Below are positions 16,267 to 24,258 of a stretch of 64,000 nucleotides of DNA, one piece after another. Under the pieces are notes generated by a model that was given only the letters and a program-made list of their open reading frames with translations, made no database searches and was not told the DNA's origin. The position numbers and the translations under genes are program-made. The stretch comes from Solobacterium sp. (GTDB taxonomy: Bacteria; Bacillota_I; Bacilli_A; Erysipelotrichales; Erysipelotrichaceae): positions 1-64,000 of the forward strand of contig JAFUFO010000004.1 in the NCBI GenBank assembly GCA_017469885.1, written 5' to 3'. Positions within the stretch are counted from its first letter, which is position 1, and each line of letters begins with the position of its first letter.

Positions 16267-16729
16267 CAGCATCCATCCTCGCTCCGCAATGCGGGCAATA
16301 ATCACAGTCATAATAGAAAGAAGTGCTTTCGCCGCAAGCCGTGCAGACTGTCCCCATCCACTTCCCATGCCGCATAGGTTCTGCGTCTATATCGCCGTCA
16401 TCAAATTCCCGCACGGCTTCAAGGCATTCCTCTATCGCCGTTTGTGTGGTGATCCATTCGCATGTTTTACGGTCATACCACAAGCCACAATGCACCCCTA
16501 TTTCTTCATGGAAGAACCTCTCTTTGCCGTATGTGATTGCTCCGATTCCCCGTATGAAGTCATAAAGCGTTTCAGAAGGCACTGCGTCTGTAGTAGGTAG
16601 TTTCATAACTCCGTTGTAAATAGCTTGTAATACTTCGCTTATCGCTTCAGCTCTTGTTCTTCCTGCAACAGTAATCTCAATGCCTTCAAAGAATTCTTTT
16701 AATTCCTCTTTGCTTACATATTCACTCAT
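16259..16729 (-). CDS. Phage protein with C-terminal zinc ribbon
   Basis: 156 residues from the ATG at 16729, overlapping the previous stop (ATGAGTGA). The N-terminal half is helical. The last 40 residues carry CTACG and CPHCG pairs, a treble-clef-like zinc ribbon widespread in small proteins of Firmicutes prophages. The function is unknown. Confidence 0.6.
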   Translation of the reverse strand: MSEYVSKEELKEFFEGIEITVAGRTRAEAISEVLQAIYNGVMKLPTTDAVPSETLYDFIRGIGAITYGKERFFHEEIGVHCGLWYDRKTCEWITTQTAIEECLEAVREFDDGDIDAEPMRHGKWMGTVCTACGESTSFYYDCDYCPHCGARMDADE

Positions 16730-17174
16730 CTTCCACCTCATACGGTTTGGGTAACGGCATCCAAGCGACAATGTCAACGCCATCAGCAACCTCGTCGATC
16801 TCATTCTGTCCGTACTCGCATAAAATGTCATCGCACGTTGAAGACCACCAATACCACTTACCCTTGAAATAAATGCCCGTTGCTGTGAACGGCTTGTCTT
16901 TTATGTGCATGTAATACGATACGGGGTCACGGTTTACCCATGTGATATTCACTGGTTCCATGTTTTCCGGTAGTCTTTCATTGCACGGAATCCAATGCGG
17001 TTCAATGTCTACGGTCGGCAATTTATTGATAACTTCGGTAACGTCCTTCGAAAAACTTGCCAGCAATTGCGTTGTAATAAGTCTTTCCCATGTACCGGCA
17101 GTTTTGCTCTGTTCTGCATATGCTTTAGTAAGTTCTGAAGTAAACTCATCAGCATCAATCAGTTTTCTTCTCAT
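16722..17174 (-). CDS. DUF551-like phage protein
   Basis: 150 residues with a strong GGAGGGTG site. The region from about residue 60 (HWIPCNERLPENMEPVNITW) to the end (VDIVAWMPLPKPYE) matches the W-I-P ... L-P ... W-x-P-L-P layout of DUF551 proteins, a family found in many prophages with no known role. The N-terminal 55 residues (RRKLIDADEFTSEL) are also common in prophage proteins of gut Firmicutes. Confidence 0.65.
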   Translation of the reverse strand: MRRKLIDADEFTSELTKAYAEQSKTAGTWERLITTQLLASFSKDVTEVINKLPTVDIEPHWIPCNERLPENMEPVNITWVNRDPVSYYMHIKDKPFTATGIYFKGKWYWWSSTCDDILCEYGQNEIDEVADGVDIVAWMPLPKPYEVEDE

Positions 17175-17355
17175 TGGACACCCTCCTGTTCCATTCCTTG
17201 ATCAGGACATCCTCTATGTTCAGCCTCGGAGCCCTGGATCCAACAAGATAACAGTTCGACTTGTGATAGCAGTGAACTGTATACTGGTCCTTCACTTTCT
17301 GTACAAACGCATAACCACCACAGAACGGACATGGTTTCAATTCATTCGTTTCCAT
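17155..17355 (-). CDS. Lar-like restriction alleviation zinc-ribbon protein
   Basis: 66 residues opening ELKPCPFCGG, the signature of the Lar family, with a second Cys pair (HCYHKSNC) and EWNRR near the end, both also typical. Lar of the Rac prophage softens type I restriction of phage DNA. Here the function is inferred from the family. It overlaps the replication gene by 14 bp. Confidence 0.68.
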   Translation of the reverse strand: METNELKPCPFCGGYAFVQKVKDQYTVHCYHKSNCYLVGSRAPRLNIEDVLIKEWNRRVSNEKKTD

Positions 17356-18118
17356 GGTTCTTCCCCTTGTTGATCAGCGCTTTAACCTGCTCAATTTCTT
17401 CTTTGGATGCAGGCTTAGGATCTTTTACCCTGATCGGATCCGTGTTCCAGTACTCTGGCGTATCTCCGGTCTTACGCTTCTTCTCTCTCCGTTCCCAGTT
17501 CCGGACTGTTGCTCTCCAATCTTTCATCGTAGTCTTGCCTACACTCCATCCATTGGAGGTGTAGTAGTCGATGAAACTCTGAGCATCCACACCAAAACCA
17601 TTTGCAGAGATGTATTCCTGTACTTCCGAACGCGTGGGAGGCGTGAAATGCGCAGCATTCACGGCTTTTCCCTTTGGATTCGTATTCGTATTCGGATTGG
17701 ATTCGGATTGGATTGGATTGGATTGGATTACGGGAACAATTGCATGCAATTGATTGCAATTGATTTCAATTGAATTCAATTGCTGTTTTCCCTCTTCAAT
17801 AGATGGATATTTACTCTTTTTATTTCGGATAGTCTGATGTTTACTCCAAGTAGTCAATTGAAGGAACGGCATCTCATTCACTGTGTAGAGCTGTACCAAA
17901 CCTTCCGCCGATAACCTTTCGAGCCCTTTCTCGATATCCTTAACTGTCACATCTTTAAGAGGGAAGCATTGTCCCTTGATAACTTTCGGGCGTCCGTCAT
18001 ACCTTCCGAAGTCGTCACACTTTACGATCAGCCGGTAGAACATCACCTCTTCAAACCATGAGAGATTATCAATCTCATCACTTACACAAATACTTTCTTT
18101 TAATATTCTGTTCGGCAT
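17342..18118 (-). CDS. Phage replication initiator (replisome organiser-like)
   Basis: 258 residues with GGAGG before the ATG. The N-terminal 110 residues (MPNRILKESICVSDEIDNLS, then a winged-helix region with LTTWSKHQTIRNKKSKYPS) match the DNA-binding domain of Firmicutes phage replication proteins. Residues 115-155 are low complexity and encoded by iterated DNA. The C-terminal 100 residues include a DnaD-like segment (FIDYYTSNGWSVGKTTMKDW), which usually contacts the helicase loader. It lies between SSB and small early genes. No helicase or loader gene is present, so the host's are presumably used. Confidence 0.8.
   Translation of the reverse strand: MPNRILKESICVSDEIDNLSWFEEVMFYRLIVKCDDFGRYDGRPKVIKGQCFPLKDVTVKDIEKGLERLSAEGLVQLYTVNEMPFLQLTTWSKHQTIRNKKSKYPSIEEGKQQLNSIEINCNQLHAIVPVIQSNPIQSESNPNTNTNPKGKAVNAAHFTPPTRSEVQEYISANGFGVDAQSFIDYYTSNGWSVGKTTMKDWRATVRNWERREKKRKTGDTPEYWNTDPIRVKDPKPASKEEIEQVKALINKGKNHGNE
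17676..17783. repeat. Iterons inside the initiator gene, putative phage replication origin
   Basis: CAATTG occurs five times at exactly 10-base spacing (17736, 17746, 17756, 17766, 17776). Just to the left is a run of ATTGG/ATTCG units with a 5-base period (about 17680-17728). Helically phased iterons inside the initiator gene are the usual form of a phage origin, as in lambda O and many lactococcal phages. The repeats are seen directly; the origin role is inferred. Confidence 0.6.
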
Positions 18119-18129
18119 TTGGCACCTCC

Positions 18130-18582
18130 TCAGAACGGCAAATCATCGCCTGAGATATCGGCATCGGCATCGCCGACATCGAATCCTTCATTCGCATGTG
18201 CTGCTGCCTCTGCCATCGTATAGGAGGTCCCGTTGTTGGGATAATCTGATTTTGCTTGCTTAGTGTCTGCCAGCTGCACACGGTTCACAAGTACTTCTGT
18301 GGTGTATACCTTCCTGCCGTCCCTGTCTGTGTAGGATCCTGTTTCTATGGAACCTTCCACGGTTACCTGATTGCCCTTCTGTCCATAATCGGATATGAAG
18401 TCGGCATTCTGCCTCCAGGCAACGCAGCTGATAAAGTTGGCTCCGGACTCCTGATCGTCCTTGGTCTTACGCTTATCGCATGCAACAGTGAATCTGCAGA
18501 AGCTTGTTCCGCTGGATGTCTTCCTGAGTTCTGGATCCTTTGTGAGTCTTCCCAAGAGGACCACTGAATTAACTGTTGCCAT
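18130..18582 (-). CDS. ssb: Single-stranded DNA-binding protein
   Basis: 150 residues from the ATG at 18582 (GAGGAGG site). It has an OB fold with the family's start (VNSVVLLGRLTKDPELR), the FISCVAWRQNADFISDYGQKG core, the EGSIETGSYTDRDGRKVYTTEV strand pair, and the acidic C-terminal tip DDLPF that recruits partner proteins. It coats phage single-stranded DNA and works with the Bet annealase and initiator encoded beside it. Confidence 0.95.
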   Translation of the reverse strand: MATVNSVVLLGRLTKDPELRKTSSGTSFCRFTVACDKRKTKDDQESGANFISCVAWRQNADFISDYGQKGNQVTVEGSIETGSYTDRDGRKVYTTEVLVNRVQLADTKQAKSDYPNNGTSYTMAEAAAHANEGFDVGDADADISGDDLPF

Positions 18583-18997
18583 CAGCATCCTCCTCGAGGA
18601 ATATCAGGATTTCCATTCTTGGCCGTTCGCTGTATCCCTTCCATGCTTCGATGCTGTAGATCTGTGCATCATCGACCCACGCGATCTTGTTCAGACCATC
18701 AAGGACCTTCACCAGATTGTCGAGATCGGGTTTTGTGGTTTTCGGGAGGTTGTCGCTTAACGCGGCAGTCTTCTTTTTGTTGCTCCAGCTCTTCAGCGGA
18801 GGAAAATATGCTCTGAGCGTTACCGCGATCGGTCCTTCTGCAGGTTTCCGATCGGGATATGCCTCTACATATGCCAGTCGTACAAGGTTCTCATACTTGT
18901 CTGTTTTTTTGTCGGGATAAGCGAAGCCGGTCCGCGTGAACCGCGGCCGGCCTTTCGCTACTGGCTCTCCCGGAACGGTGAATGCCAGGACTGTCAT
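18569..18997 (-). CDS. RusA-family Holliday junction endonuclease
   Basis: 142 residues. It shows PVAKGRPRFTR at the N-terminus and the catalytic acidic cluster KPDLDNLVKVLDGLN ... AWVDDAQI, all hallmarks of RusA. It resolves branched recombination and replication intermediates before packaging. It overlaps ssb by 14 bp and its upstream neighbour by 4 bp. Confidence 0.92.
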   Translation of the reverse strand: MTVLAFTVPGEPVAKGRPRFTRTGFAYPDKKTDKYENLVRLAYVEAYPDRKPAEGPIAVTLRAYFPPLKSWSNKKKTAALSDNLPKTTKPDLDNLVKVLDGLNKIAWVDDAQIYSIEAWKGYSERPRMEILIFLEEDADGNS

Positions 18998-19308
18998 TCG
19001 CGTAATTCTCCGTTCTCATCAAACTGAAGTGACTGCTGACCGTCCGGCACTTTATCTTCTGCACGACGCTCATACGGTGCCGGGACCGGTGTAACGCACC
19101 AATCAACGTGCACATCATCACTGCTTCCGACTCGTGTAAGTTTCAGATCCAGTTTTACCTTGCGGGGCTTCTCAGGATCCTTTTGTCTGCTGAATGTATC
19201 GGTGACCATATCACGGAGTGCCCGATCAAGGAGCTCTGCGAGTTCTCCATCATTCGCTCCGAGGATCCGCATACAGTCTGCTTCATGCACCTTTACCCAG
19301 ACTGCCAT
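18994..19308 (-). CDS. Early phage protein, replication-terminator-protein-like
   Basis: 104 residues between bet and rusA. Layout and length resemble the family annotated as phage replication terminator proteins: helical start, RALRDMVTDTFSRQKDPEKP, then strands RKVKLDLKLTRVG and DVHVDWCVTPVPAP. The resemblance is weak and the family's function is itself poorly supported. It overlaps both neighbours. Confidence 0.5.
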   Translation of the reverse strand: MAVWVKVHEADCMRILGANDGELAELLDRALRDMVTDTFSRQKDPEKPRKVKLDLKLTRVGSSDDVHVDWCVTPVPAPYERRAEDKVPDGQQSLQFDENGELRE

Positions 19309-20066
19309 CAGATCAGATCCTCAACGCTGCTTTCAGGAGCAGGTTCCGCTTTCTTCACGGCTTCCTTTTTCTCAACGATCTCAGCATCCATGACCTCTCC
19401 GGTTTCAGGATTCATCGGTGCCGCAGGCATGCCGGCTTCCTCAGGTTCTTCCCTGCCGACTTCCTCTGCGGAGTACATTCCTCCAAGATTGGTCGGGAAT
19501 GCTTCACGAAGTGCCTGGACAACCGCAACCTTCCGGATCATGGTTGCCGGCTTCTTGCTCCACTGGGAGTTCAGGCTGCCGTCCTTCCTCCGTGCAGCAT
19601 ATTCTTCGAAAGAAACCTCCACGCGGGTGCTGTGCTGACGATCCTTGCGGTATACTTCCGCCCAGCCTCCGATGATTTCTTCTCCCGGAAGCTTCACGGA
19701 TCCTTCGCGATAGTTGATGGATCCTTCCTGATCAGTCACGACGATTCCCGCCTGCATGCCGTCATAATCAGGCATCGCCTCTGCACGTTTCATGAACGCG
19801 TCTTTACCGGTCACCATGGTTGCCGGCTCCGATCCGTATTTGATGCAGTATGCTTCTCGCAGCCAGGGATTCAGACCGGAATACTTGCAGAGATTGATGA
19901 ACATCGCGACTTCCTGATCGGTCACTCTGTCCTTGTCTCCGGATACCAGATAGTTCTTTACGATCGTCGGGGTCAGCTTGACCTCCATGCCATTTGCTTC
20001 GAAAATCGCAACTGCATCCTTCTTCGGCTGTGGTGCTGTTTTATTAAGTCTGTTTGCGACTGCCAT
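19308..20066 (-). CDS. bet: Bet/RecT-type single-strand annealing protein
   Basis: 252 residues. The Red-beta fold is marked by FINLCKYSGLNPWLREAYCI, then the MVTGKDAFMKRAEAMPDYDG and AGIVVTDQEG segments, GGWAEVYRKD, and KPATMIRKVAVVQALREAFP. The C-terminal 50 residues are disordered. It anneals strands exposed by the YqaJ exonuclease encoded two genes upstream, giving phage recombination and concatemer formation. It begins at the stop of the DUF1351 gene with a 1-bp overlap. Confidence 0.92.
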   Translation of the reverse strand: MAVANRLNKTAPQPKKDAVAIFEANGMEVKLTPTIVKNYLVSGDKDRVTDQEVAMFINLCKYSGLNPWLREAYCIKYGSEPATMVTGKDAFMKRAEAMPDYDGMQAGIVVTDQEGSINYREGSVKLPGEEIIGGWAEVYRKDRQHSTRVEVSFEEYAARRKDGSLNSQWSKKPATMIRKVAVVQALREAFPTNLGGMYSAEEVGREEPEEAGMPAAPMNPETGEVMDAEIVEKKEAVKKAEPAPESSVEDLI

Positions 20067-20950
20067 TATTTCTTCCTCCGTTCCTTCGCAATTGAAATGA
20101 ATTTGATTCCGTTGTTTTTCATATAATTCGTAAGATCCATTGCCTGCTGAAAGGTAAGATCCACAACCTTGAAGGTCGGGCTGTACAGATAATCATCCGG
20201 TCCGAGTTCATGTGCTTCATTCGCCTCTGGGACTGGCTGAGGCTCAGGCTTTGCGGCCATCTCCGCTTGTTCCGCTTCCTTGCGGAGTCTTTCCTGTTCC
20301 AGCCGTTCCTTCTCCTGTTCGGCCCGTTTGATGGCTTCCTCGTGATCCTTCCAGGCTTTCACTGCATCATCGAGGCTGAGCCGTTTCATGTACTCGGTCA
20401 GCATCAGATCCAGCTTCTCCTGCCCGACATCTTCAGACATCATCGAAATTGTGAAGATCTGATTCGTGATTCGGACCTTGATCGTTTCCAGCTCATCCTG
20501 CCACTTCGAGTCACTGCAGGTAGCATTCAGCCAGCGCTCATCGAAGATCTTCTCGATTGGGACTGTTCGCTTTCCGTTTTCAGCCCACCACGCGGCGATC
20601 TTTTTACGCTTTTCTTCCTTTTTGCTCTCTTCGTAACTCTTTACCTGCTGGTCGATCGCTCCGCTCACATCCTTGATCTTGTTGATCAGAACCTTCGCCT
20701 GTGCCTCGAACTGTTCATACGGCGCGCAGAATTCTTTTTTAACTGAGATCTTCCGATTATTAATCTCTGTAGCCACCTTATTGAGTGCGGCTCTTGTCTT
20801 CTTTGCCTCCGGCATCTGATCGTCTGTGAACGTGAGTCCGCGGTATTTTTCCAGCTGCTCATCGAGCTGGGCATTGAGTTCATCAAAGTTCCAATTCAGA
20901 AGGCCGAGCTGTTGCTCCACTCGGACTTCAAGTGCTTTTTCTTCTGCCAT
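20066..20950 (-). CDS. DUF1351 protein in phage recombination module
   Basis: 294 residues, mainly long charged helices (coiled coil at about 10-120 and 190-235, the latter Glu/Arg/Gln-rich). The order exonuclease-DUF1351-annealase is common in Firmicutes phages, and DUF1351 proteins are thought to assist the exonuclease/annealase pair. The C-terminal 50 residues (YSPTFKVVDLTFQQAMDLTN) form a small globular domain. The exact role is unknown. Confidence 0.82.
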   Translation of the reverse strand: MAEEKALEVRVEQQLGLLNWNFDELNAQLDEQLEKYRGLTFTDDQMPEAKKTRAALNKVATEINNRKISVKKEFCAPYEQFEAQAKVLINKIKDVSGAIDQQVKSYEESKKEEKRKKIAAWWAENGKRTVPIEKIFDERWLNATCSDSKWQDELETIKVRITNQIFTISMMSEDVGQEKLDLMLTEYMKRLSLDDAVKAWKDHEEAIKRAEQEKERLEQERLRKEAEQAEMAAKPEPQPVPEANEAHELGPDDYLYSPTFKVVDLTFQQAMDLTNYMKNNGIKFISIAKERRKK

Positions 20951-20960
20951 TGTTCTCCTC

Positions 20961-21671
20961 TCATAATGCCGGCAGTAAGAGTGCCGGTTCTCTGTTGTCC
21001 TTCACGTATCTCCAGAAGTCCTGAAGGCCTACTTCGATATATTTCAAATCGCCTTCCACCTCGTCGCGCTCGATATGGCACGTGATGAGTTCACTTGTGC
21101 CGCTCGGGTAAGTCAGCTCCGCAAACAGATCTACGAAGCTGAACCCCGTAACATTGAGTCCGTGAAGGACCTGTATGTAATAGTTCTCGGGGAGTTTCTT
21201 CTCCCGTGTTCTCTTGTCAAACCACTTTTCTCTGTCGTATGACTTCATGATCGTTGTCGTCTTGATCTCGAGGATCCCGTTCTTTCCATCGACCGTGTGG
21301 ATCAGACCATCCGGACTGTAAAGAAATTCCGGATGCTCATTGTTCTGCAGGATCACGTCAGGCATGTACTGAATCTCATATTCCGCTGCATGCTTGAGCT
21401 GAAAGAGTCTCCGAAGGTACTGCTCAGCTTCTGTGCCGTACCAAACACGATCGTTATCTGAAATGTCCGGAGCATTATGCTTTCCGGTCTTAATCTCCCA
21501 AAGCTCGAGATTTGTCCGCCATGGATTCATACCCAGCGCTGCCGATGCATCTGATCCGCCAATGCCGTTAAGATCCTGACGGCCTTTCAGCCAGTCTTCC
21601 CTGTTCTCGAAAGCATGTACCGTGTAGGTATCATTCGTTCTGTACAGGCTTTTGCCGTACCGCATCACCAT
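20961..21671 (-). CDS. YqaJ-type phage exonuclease
   Basis: 236 residues. It carries the lambda-exonuclease/YqaJ motifs: WLKGRQDLNGIGGSDASAALG (motif I), YSPDGLI with the catalytic Asp, LEIKTTT (Glu-x-Lys) and YYIQVLHGL. It digests one strand of double-stranded DNA ends, feeding the Bet annealase. Its position at the head of the recombination module supports the call. Two in-frame ATGs near the start (21671, 21665) are both possible. Confidence 0.9.
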   Translation of the reverse strand: MVMRYGKSLYRTNDTYTVHAFENREDWLKGRQDLNGIGGSDASAALGMNPWRTNLELWEIKTGKHNAPDISDNDRVWYGTEAEQYLRRLFQLKHAAEYEIQYMPDVILQNNEHPEFLYSPDGLIHTVDGKNGILEIKTTTIMKSYDREKWFDKRTREKKLPENYYIQVLHGLNVTGFSFVDLFAELTYPSGTSELITCHIERDEVEGDLKYIEVGLQDFWRYVKDNREPALLLPAL

Positions 21672-21916
21672 CAGCGTTCCTCCTCAAGCCTGCTGGAGGC
21701 TTCTGTCAGGAGGCGTGCGATCTTCTCCGCGCCTTTGAACTCATGCAGCTCATTCGCCTGTTGCAGAGTAAGGAGCGCATCGTTGATGTGATCGGCTGCC
21801 TTTTCCATCACGTCCAGCCATTCGTCTTTGTCGTAAGCATCAGGATCCTGATTTTGAGGATTCTGATCGGAATAGTATCCATCCAGCAATTCGTCAATGT
21901 AGACGACATCGATCAT
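21671..21916 (-). CDS. Small acidic phage protein of unknown function
   Basis: 81 residues, strongly acidic in the first half (YYSDQNPQNQDPDAYDKDE) with two helices after it. It is embedded in the early operon with 1- to 4-bp overlaps to its neighbours. I do not recognise a family. Confidence 0.55.
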   Translation of the reverse strand: MIDVVYIDELLDGYYSDQNPQNQDPDAYDKDEWLDVMEKAADHINDALLTLQQANELHEFKGAEKIARLLTEASSRLEEER

Positions 21917-22239
21917 GAGCGCATGGCTCCTTCCTTTTCGGCTTCTGAGAGTTCATCAAGGATCCGACCGTAGAGATCCTGGTCCAGATCTTCGATTTCT
22001 TTTCCACTCATCCGGAAGCCCTCGAGAAACGCTGTTTCGTACATCGTCTGAAGTGCTACCTCGTCTTCTTTGCTCTTCGCTTCCTCTTTAATCCTCTTCC
22101 GGAGCCCGTGTGCGATTGTTCGCAGATCCATGCAGATCTCTTCTCTGCTTCCTACGGTCTTTACGATACGGTCGAGGGTGATCGTGATGCTGTCCTCTCC
22201 CTCATTGCTATCTCCGAAACGCATTAATGTGCTGATCAT
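21913..22239 (-). CDS. Helical phage protein of unknown function
   Basis: 108 residues, mostly helical and charged, with 4-bp overlaps to both neighbours. No recognised motif. Its conserved operon position near the recombination genes suggests an early role only. Confidence 0.55.
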   Translation of the reverse strand: MISTLMRFGDSNEGEDSITITLDRIVKTVGSREEICMDLRTIAHGLRKRIKEEAKSKEDEVALQTMYETAFLEGFRMSGKEIEDLDQDLYGRILDELSEAEKEGAMRS

Positions 22240-22538
22240 GCCTCTGCCTCTCGCTCCGCTTCCATCCGATGGATAAGATCCAGCAGATCGTCACGGCTCA
22301 TGTCGTCATATTTTGCGGCTTCGAGCTCTGAGATCTTTTCCGCCACGATGTCACAGATCAATTTGGTACAGTTGAGATTCTTCAGCTTGCAGTAGTTCCG
22401 GACACGTCTTGCGACATCCGGAACGATGGTTACGGAGAGTGACCCATCTTTGGACTTGGACTTCACGAAAGTATCAACCTTCCGCTTCCGCTTCTGCTCA
22501 TCCATAACGAAGAGGTTTTCCTGTTTACTGGTCATCAT
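22236..22538 (-). CDS. Possible ribbon-helix-helix protein
   Basis: 100 residues. The middle (DGSLSVTIVPDVARRVRNYC and following KLICDIVAEKI) fits a strand-helix-helix DNA-binding pattern, preceded by a basic arm (KRKRKVDTFVKSKSK). It may be a small regulator or accessory protein. The call is by pattern alone. Confidence 0.45.
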   Translation of the reverse strand: MMTSKQENLFVMDEQKRKRKVDTFVKSKSKDGSLSVTIVPDVARRVRNYCKLKNLNCTKLICDIVAEKISELEAAKYDDMSRDDLLDLIHRMEAEREAEA

Positions 22539-22944
22539 TACTGTCCTCTTCGATCTTTTCCTTTAGCTGCTGAATGAATGCATCGCCATCGATATGTAAC
22601 TGTGGCATTCCCGCAATTTCTGAAGCTTGTCTGTAGATCCTGCGGGCCTCCTGAATCGTCTTCATGGCGAACTTTGAGGCTTTGTTGTTCTGCTTCAATT
22701 CTTCGTCAATGGCTGCCTTGTATGCGTCCGCTTCGTTCTCAACTGCCTCGATCGTCTTCAGCACAGCGCTTACCGTGTGCAGAATGTCGCTGCCGTTCGC
22801 GAAGAGTGCTGTGAAAGCTTCGTTGTCGGCAATGCAGATCTTTCGGATAGCCCGGACCAGGTGGTAATAAAGAACGGTGATGCCTACAGCCCATGCGAGA
22901 AGAACAAGCTGCAGGATGAAGATGATCACGATCAGTGCTGTCAT
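22525..22944 (-). CDS. Membrane-anchored coiled-coil phage protein
   Basis: 139 residues. Residues 3-30 are a single hydrophobic transmembrane helix, followed by a long charged helical region on the cytoplasmic or outer side. The function is unknown. Membrane proteins of this kind in early phage operons sometimes act in superinfection exclusion, but there is no direct evidence here. Confidence 0.5.
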   Translation of the reverse strand: MTALIVIIFILQLVLLAWAVGITVLYYHLVRAIRKICIADNEAFTALFANGSDILHTVSAVLKTIEAVENEADAYKAAIDEELKQNNKASKFAMKTIQEARRIYRQASEIAGMPQLHIDGDAFIQQLKEKIEEDSNDDQ

Positions 22945-23255
22945 TTTGCCTTTTCCTCCTTATCCATTCGCTTGATTTCGTCAACGATCTGCTTCACGCT
23001 CCATCCGTAAGTGAATGCGCGCACAGATCTGCTGAGTTTCCAGATCCCGACTCGCGTCCATTCGGCTCTGTATTCGAGTGCGTGGCTATGCACGTTATAG
23101 TGCTGCACGTTCTGCCGGACTTCGACCGCATACCATTCGACCCCTTTGTAGGTCAGCATCTTTTCCCGGACGAGCCCGTTTAACTCACCGACGAGTTCCC
23201 AGTTCTCATCGTTCTGGACGAACTCCCGACGCTTCTTGTCATTGCTGAGATTCAT
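22941..23255 (-). CDS. Phage protein of unknown function
   Basis: 104 residues, basic and aromatic-rich (several Trp and Tyr, WKLSRSVRAFTYGWSVKQI). No family recognised. It overlaps both neighbours by 4 bp in the early operon. Confidence 0.5.
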   Translation of the reverse strand: MNLSNDKKRREFVQNDENWELVGELNGLVREKMLTYKGVEWYAVEVRQNVQHYNVHSHALEYRAEWTRVGIWKLSRSVRAFTYGWSVKQIVDEIKRMDKEEKAK

Positions 23256-23425
23256 CCTCTGTCAACCTCCGCAGCCATCATGCTGAGTCTCTCGCTGGTC
23301 TGAATCACGCTTCCGATCCAAAGTCCGACCAGGAGTGCGGCTCCGATCATCCCGATCAGCACGATTGTGATTGCCTCTCGGATCGGCTTCCTGAGCCGTC
23401 TTCTGTGAATTGTGTTATTATTCAT
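23252..23425 (-). CDS. Small single-pass membrane protein
   Basis: 57 residues from the ATG at 23425. A basic N-terminus (HRRRLRKPIRE) precedes one hydrophobic helix (AITIVLIGMIGAALLVGLWI), giving a cytoplasmic N-terminus by the positive-inside rule. The function is unknown. Confidence 0.5.
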   Translation of the reverse strand: MNNNTIHRRRLRKPIREAITIVLIGMIGAALLVGLWIGSVIQTSERLSMMAAEVDRG

Positions 23426-23444
23426 AGTGTTAAAGGGATCCTTT

Positions 23445-23705
23445 CTAATTCCCTGAGGTGCTCGATCCGCCAAGATAGCGAGCACTTTTTATTTGCCTCT
23501 CCAATTCGTTGAAACTAATGTGTAAAACCTTCAGGACACTCTTCTGCCTCACCCTGTTTGGCCAGGGGCGGAACTTCAATTCTTCATCATCGATTGCCAT
23601 AGCGGCATTGAAGATCCTTGTTCCGGCTCCTCGGCTGACAATGAACAGTTTCTGAATGTCTGTCCGTGTCAGGTAAACCTTCTGAAGCAGATCTTCTCTT
23701 GCCAT
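23445..23705 (-). CDS. Small helix-turn-helix-like phage protein
   Basis: 86 residues from the ATG at 23705 (GGAGG site). LTRTDIQKLFIVSRGAGTRIF resembles a DNA-binding helix-turn-helix of excisionase or DUF3173 type. It lies just after the XRE gene in the early operon and could be a regulator or excisionase. This is uncertain. Confidence 0.5.
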   Translation of the reverse strand: MAREDLLQKVYLTRTDIQKLFIVSRGAGTRIFNAAMAIDDEELKFRPWPNRVRQKSVLKVLHISFNELERQIKSARYLGGSSTSGN

Positions 23706-23722
23706 TGATTCACATCCTCCTT

Positions 23723-23941
23723 TCAGCAATTAAGTTGCTCAAATACTGTCTCGATCGATACATGCAGCGCCTCGCTCAGAGCCTTGATCTCATGTGGTTT
23801 GATTTGTCCTCTGCCATTCATGAGATTTGACAGCCTCTGCGGAGTGATTCCCGCTTTGACTGCGAGTTGGTTCTGACTCAGGCCGCTCTGTGCTGTGTGT
23901 TCTTTAATGCTTTTGATTACCGGATCAACTCTTTTTGTCAT
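23723..23941 (-). CDS. XRE-family Cro-like regulator
   Basis: 72 residues with a strong AAGGAGAAGG site. A complete helix-turn-helix of the Cro/C1 type spans residues 12-66 (GLSQNQLAVKAGITPQRLSNLMNG). An 18-bp perfect palindrome lies about 70 bp upstream and may be its operator. It is the second of two XRE genes on the early side of the switch. Confidence 0.82.
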   Translation of the reverse strand: MTKRVDPVIKSIKEHTAQSGLSQNQLAVKAGITPQRLSNLMNGRGQIKPHEIKALSEALHVSIETVFEQLNC

Positions 23942-24008
23942 CCCTTCTCCTTCCTTCCAGTGGTAGTTTTCTTCTGGTGTATGCTTGTCAATACAGCAGA
24001 AGATGTAC

Positions 24009-24026
24009 TATTCCTGTACAGGAATA
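24009..24026. promoter_or_regulatory. 18-bp perfect palindrome, candidate operator
   Basis: TATTCCTGTACAGGAATA equals its reverse complement. It sits between the two early XRE genes and differs from the three repressor operators, so it may be read by a different regulator. On the minus strand a TTGACA lies about 20 bp downstream, but I see no strong -10. Confidence 0.55.
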
Positions 24027-24031
24027 CGCCC

Positions 24032-24046
24032 GTGAATTTAATTCAC
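24032..24046. promoter_or_regulatory. Repressor operator copy (left)
   Basis: GTGAATTTAATTCAC is a near-perfect 15-bp palindrome and matches the sites at 24259 and 24337. It overlaps the stop of the first early XRE gene. Confidence 0.6.
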
Positions 24047-24244
24047 TTCTTTGACAAAAAATAAAGAGTTATCCGGCAGATGCAAGATCTCACAAAGCTT
24101 GTTGATCTCACTGGCTTTGAACTCATTTTTGTTATTTAACTTGAGTAAAAAGCTCTGCTCAGATAACCCCAGTTCTGATGCGCACTGTTTCTTAGTAAAT
24201 CCGTTCTGACGAATTACCTTTTCCAGTTCGTAAGTATCTGTCAT
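24038..24244 (-). CDS. Cro-like early repressor
   Basis: 68 residues from the ATG at 24244 (GAAGGAGA site). The helix-turn-helix is QNGFTKKQCASELGLSEQSF. It is the first gene leftward from the switch, transcribed away from the CI-type repressor gene, which is the place of Cro. The promoter is at 24281-24308 and an operator lies between it and the gene. Confidence 0.78.
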   Translation of the reverse strand: MTDTYELEKVIRQNGFTKKQCASELGLSEQSFLLKLNNKNEFKASEINKLCEILHLPDNSLFFVKEVN

Positions 24245-24258
24245 TGGTTTCTCCTTCC

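Noticed and set aside
17676-17783. Possible CRISPR or simple-sequence noise
   Set aside because: The units are 5 and 10 bp with no unique spacers, and they lie inside a coding frame. Origin iterons explain them better.
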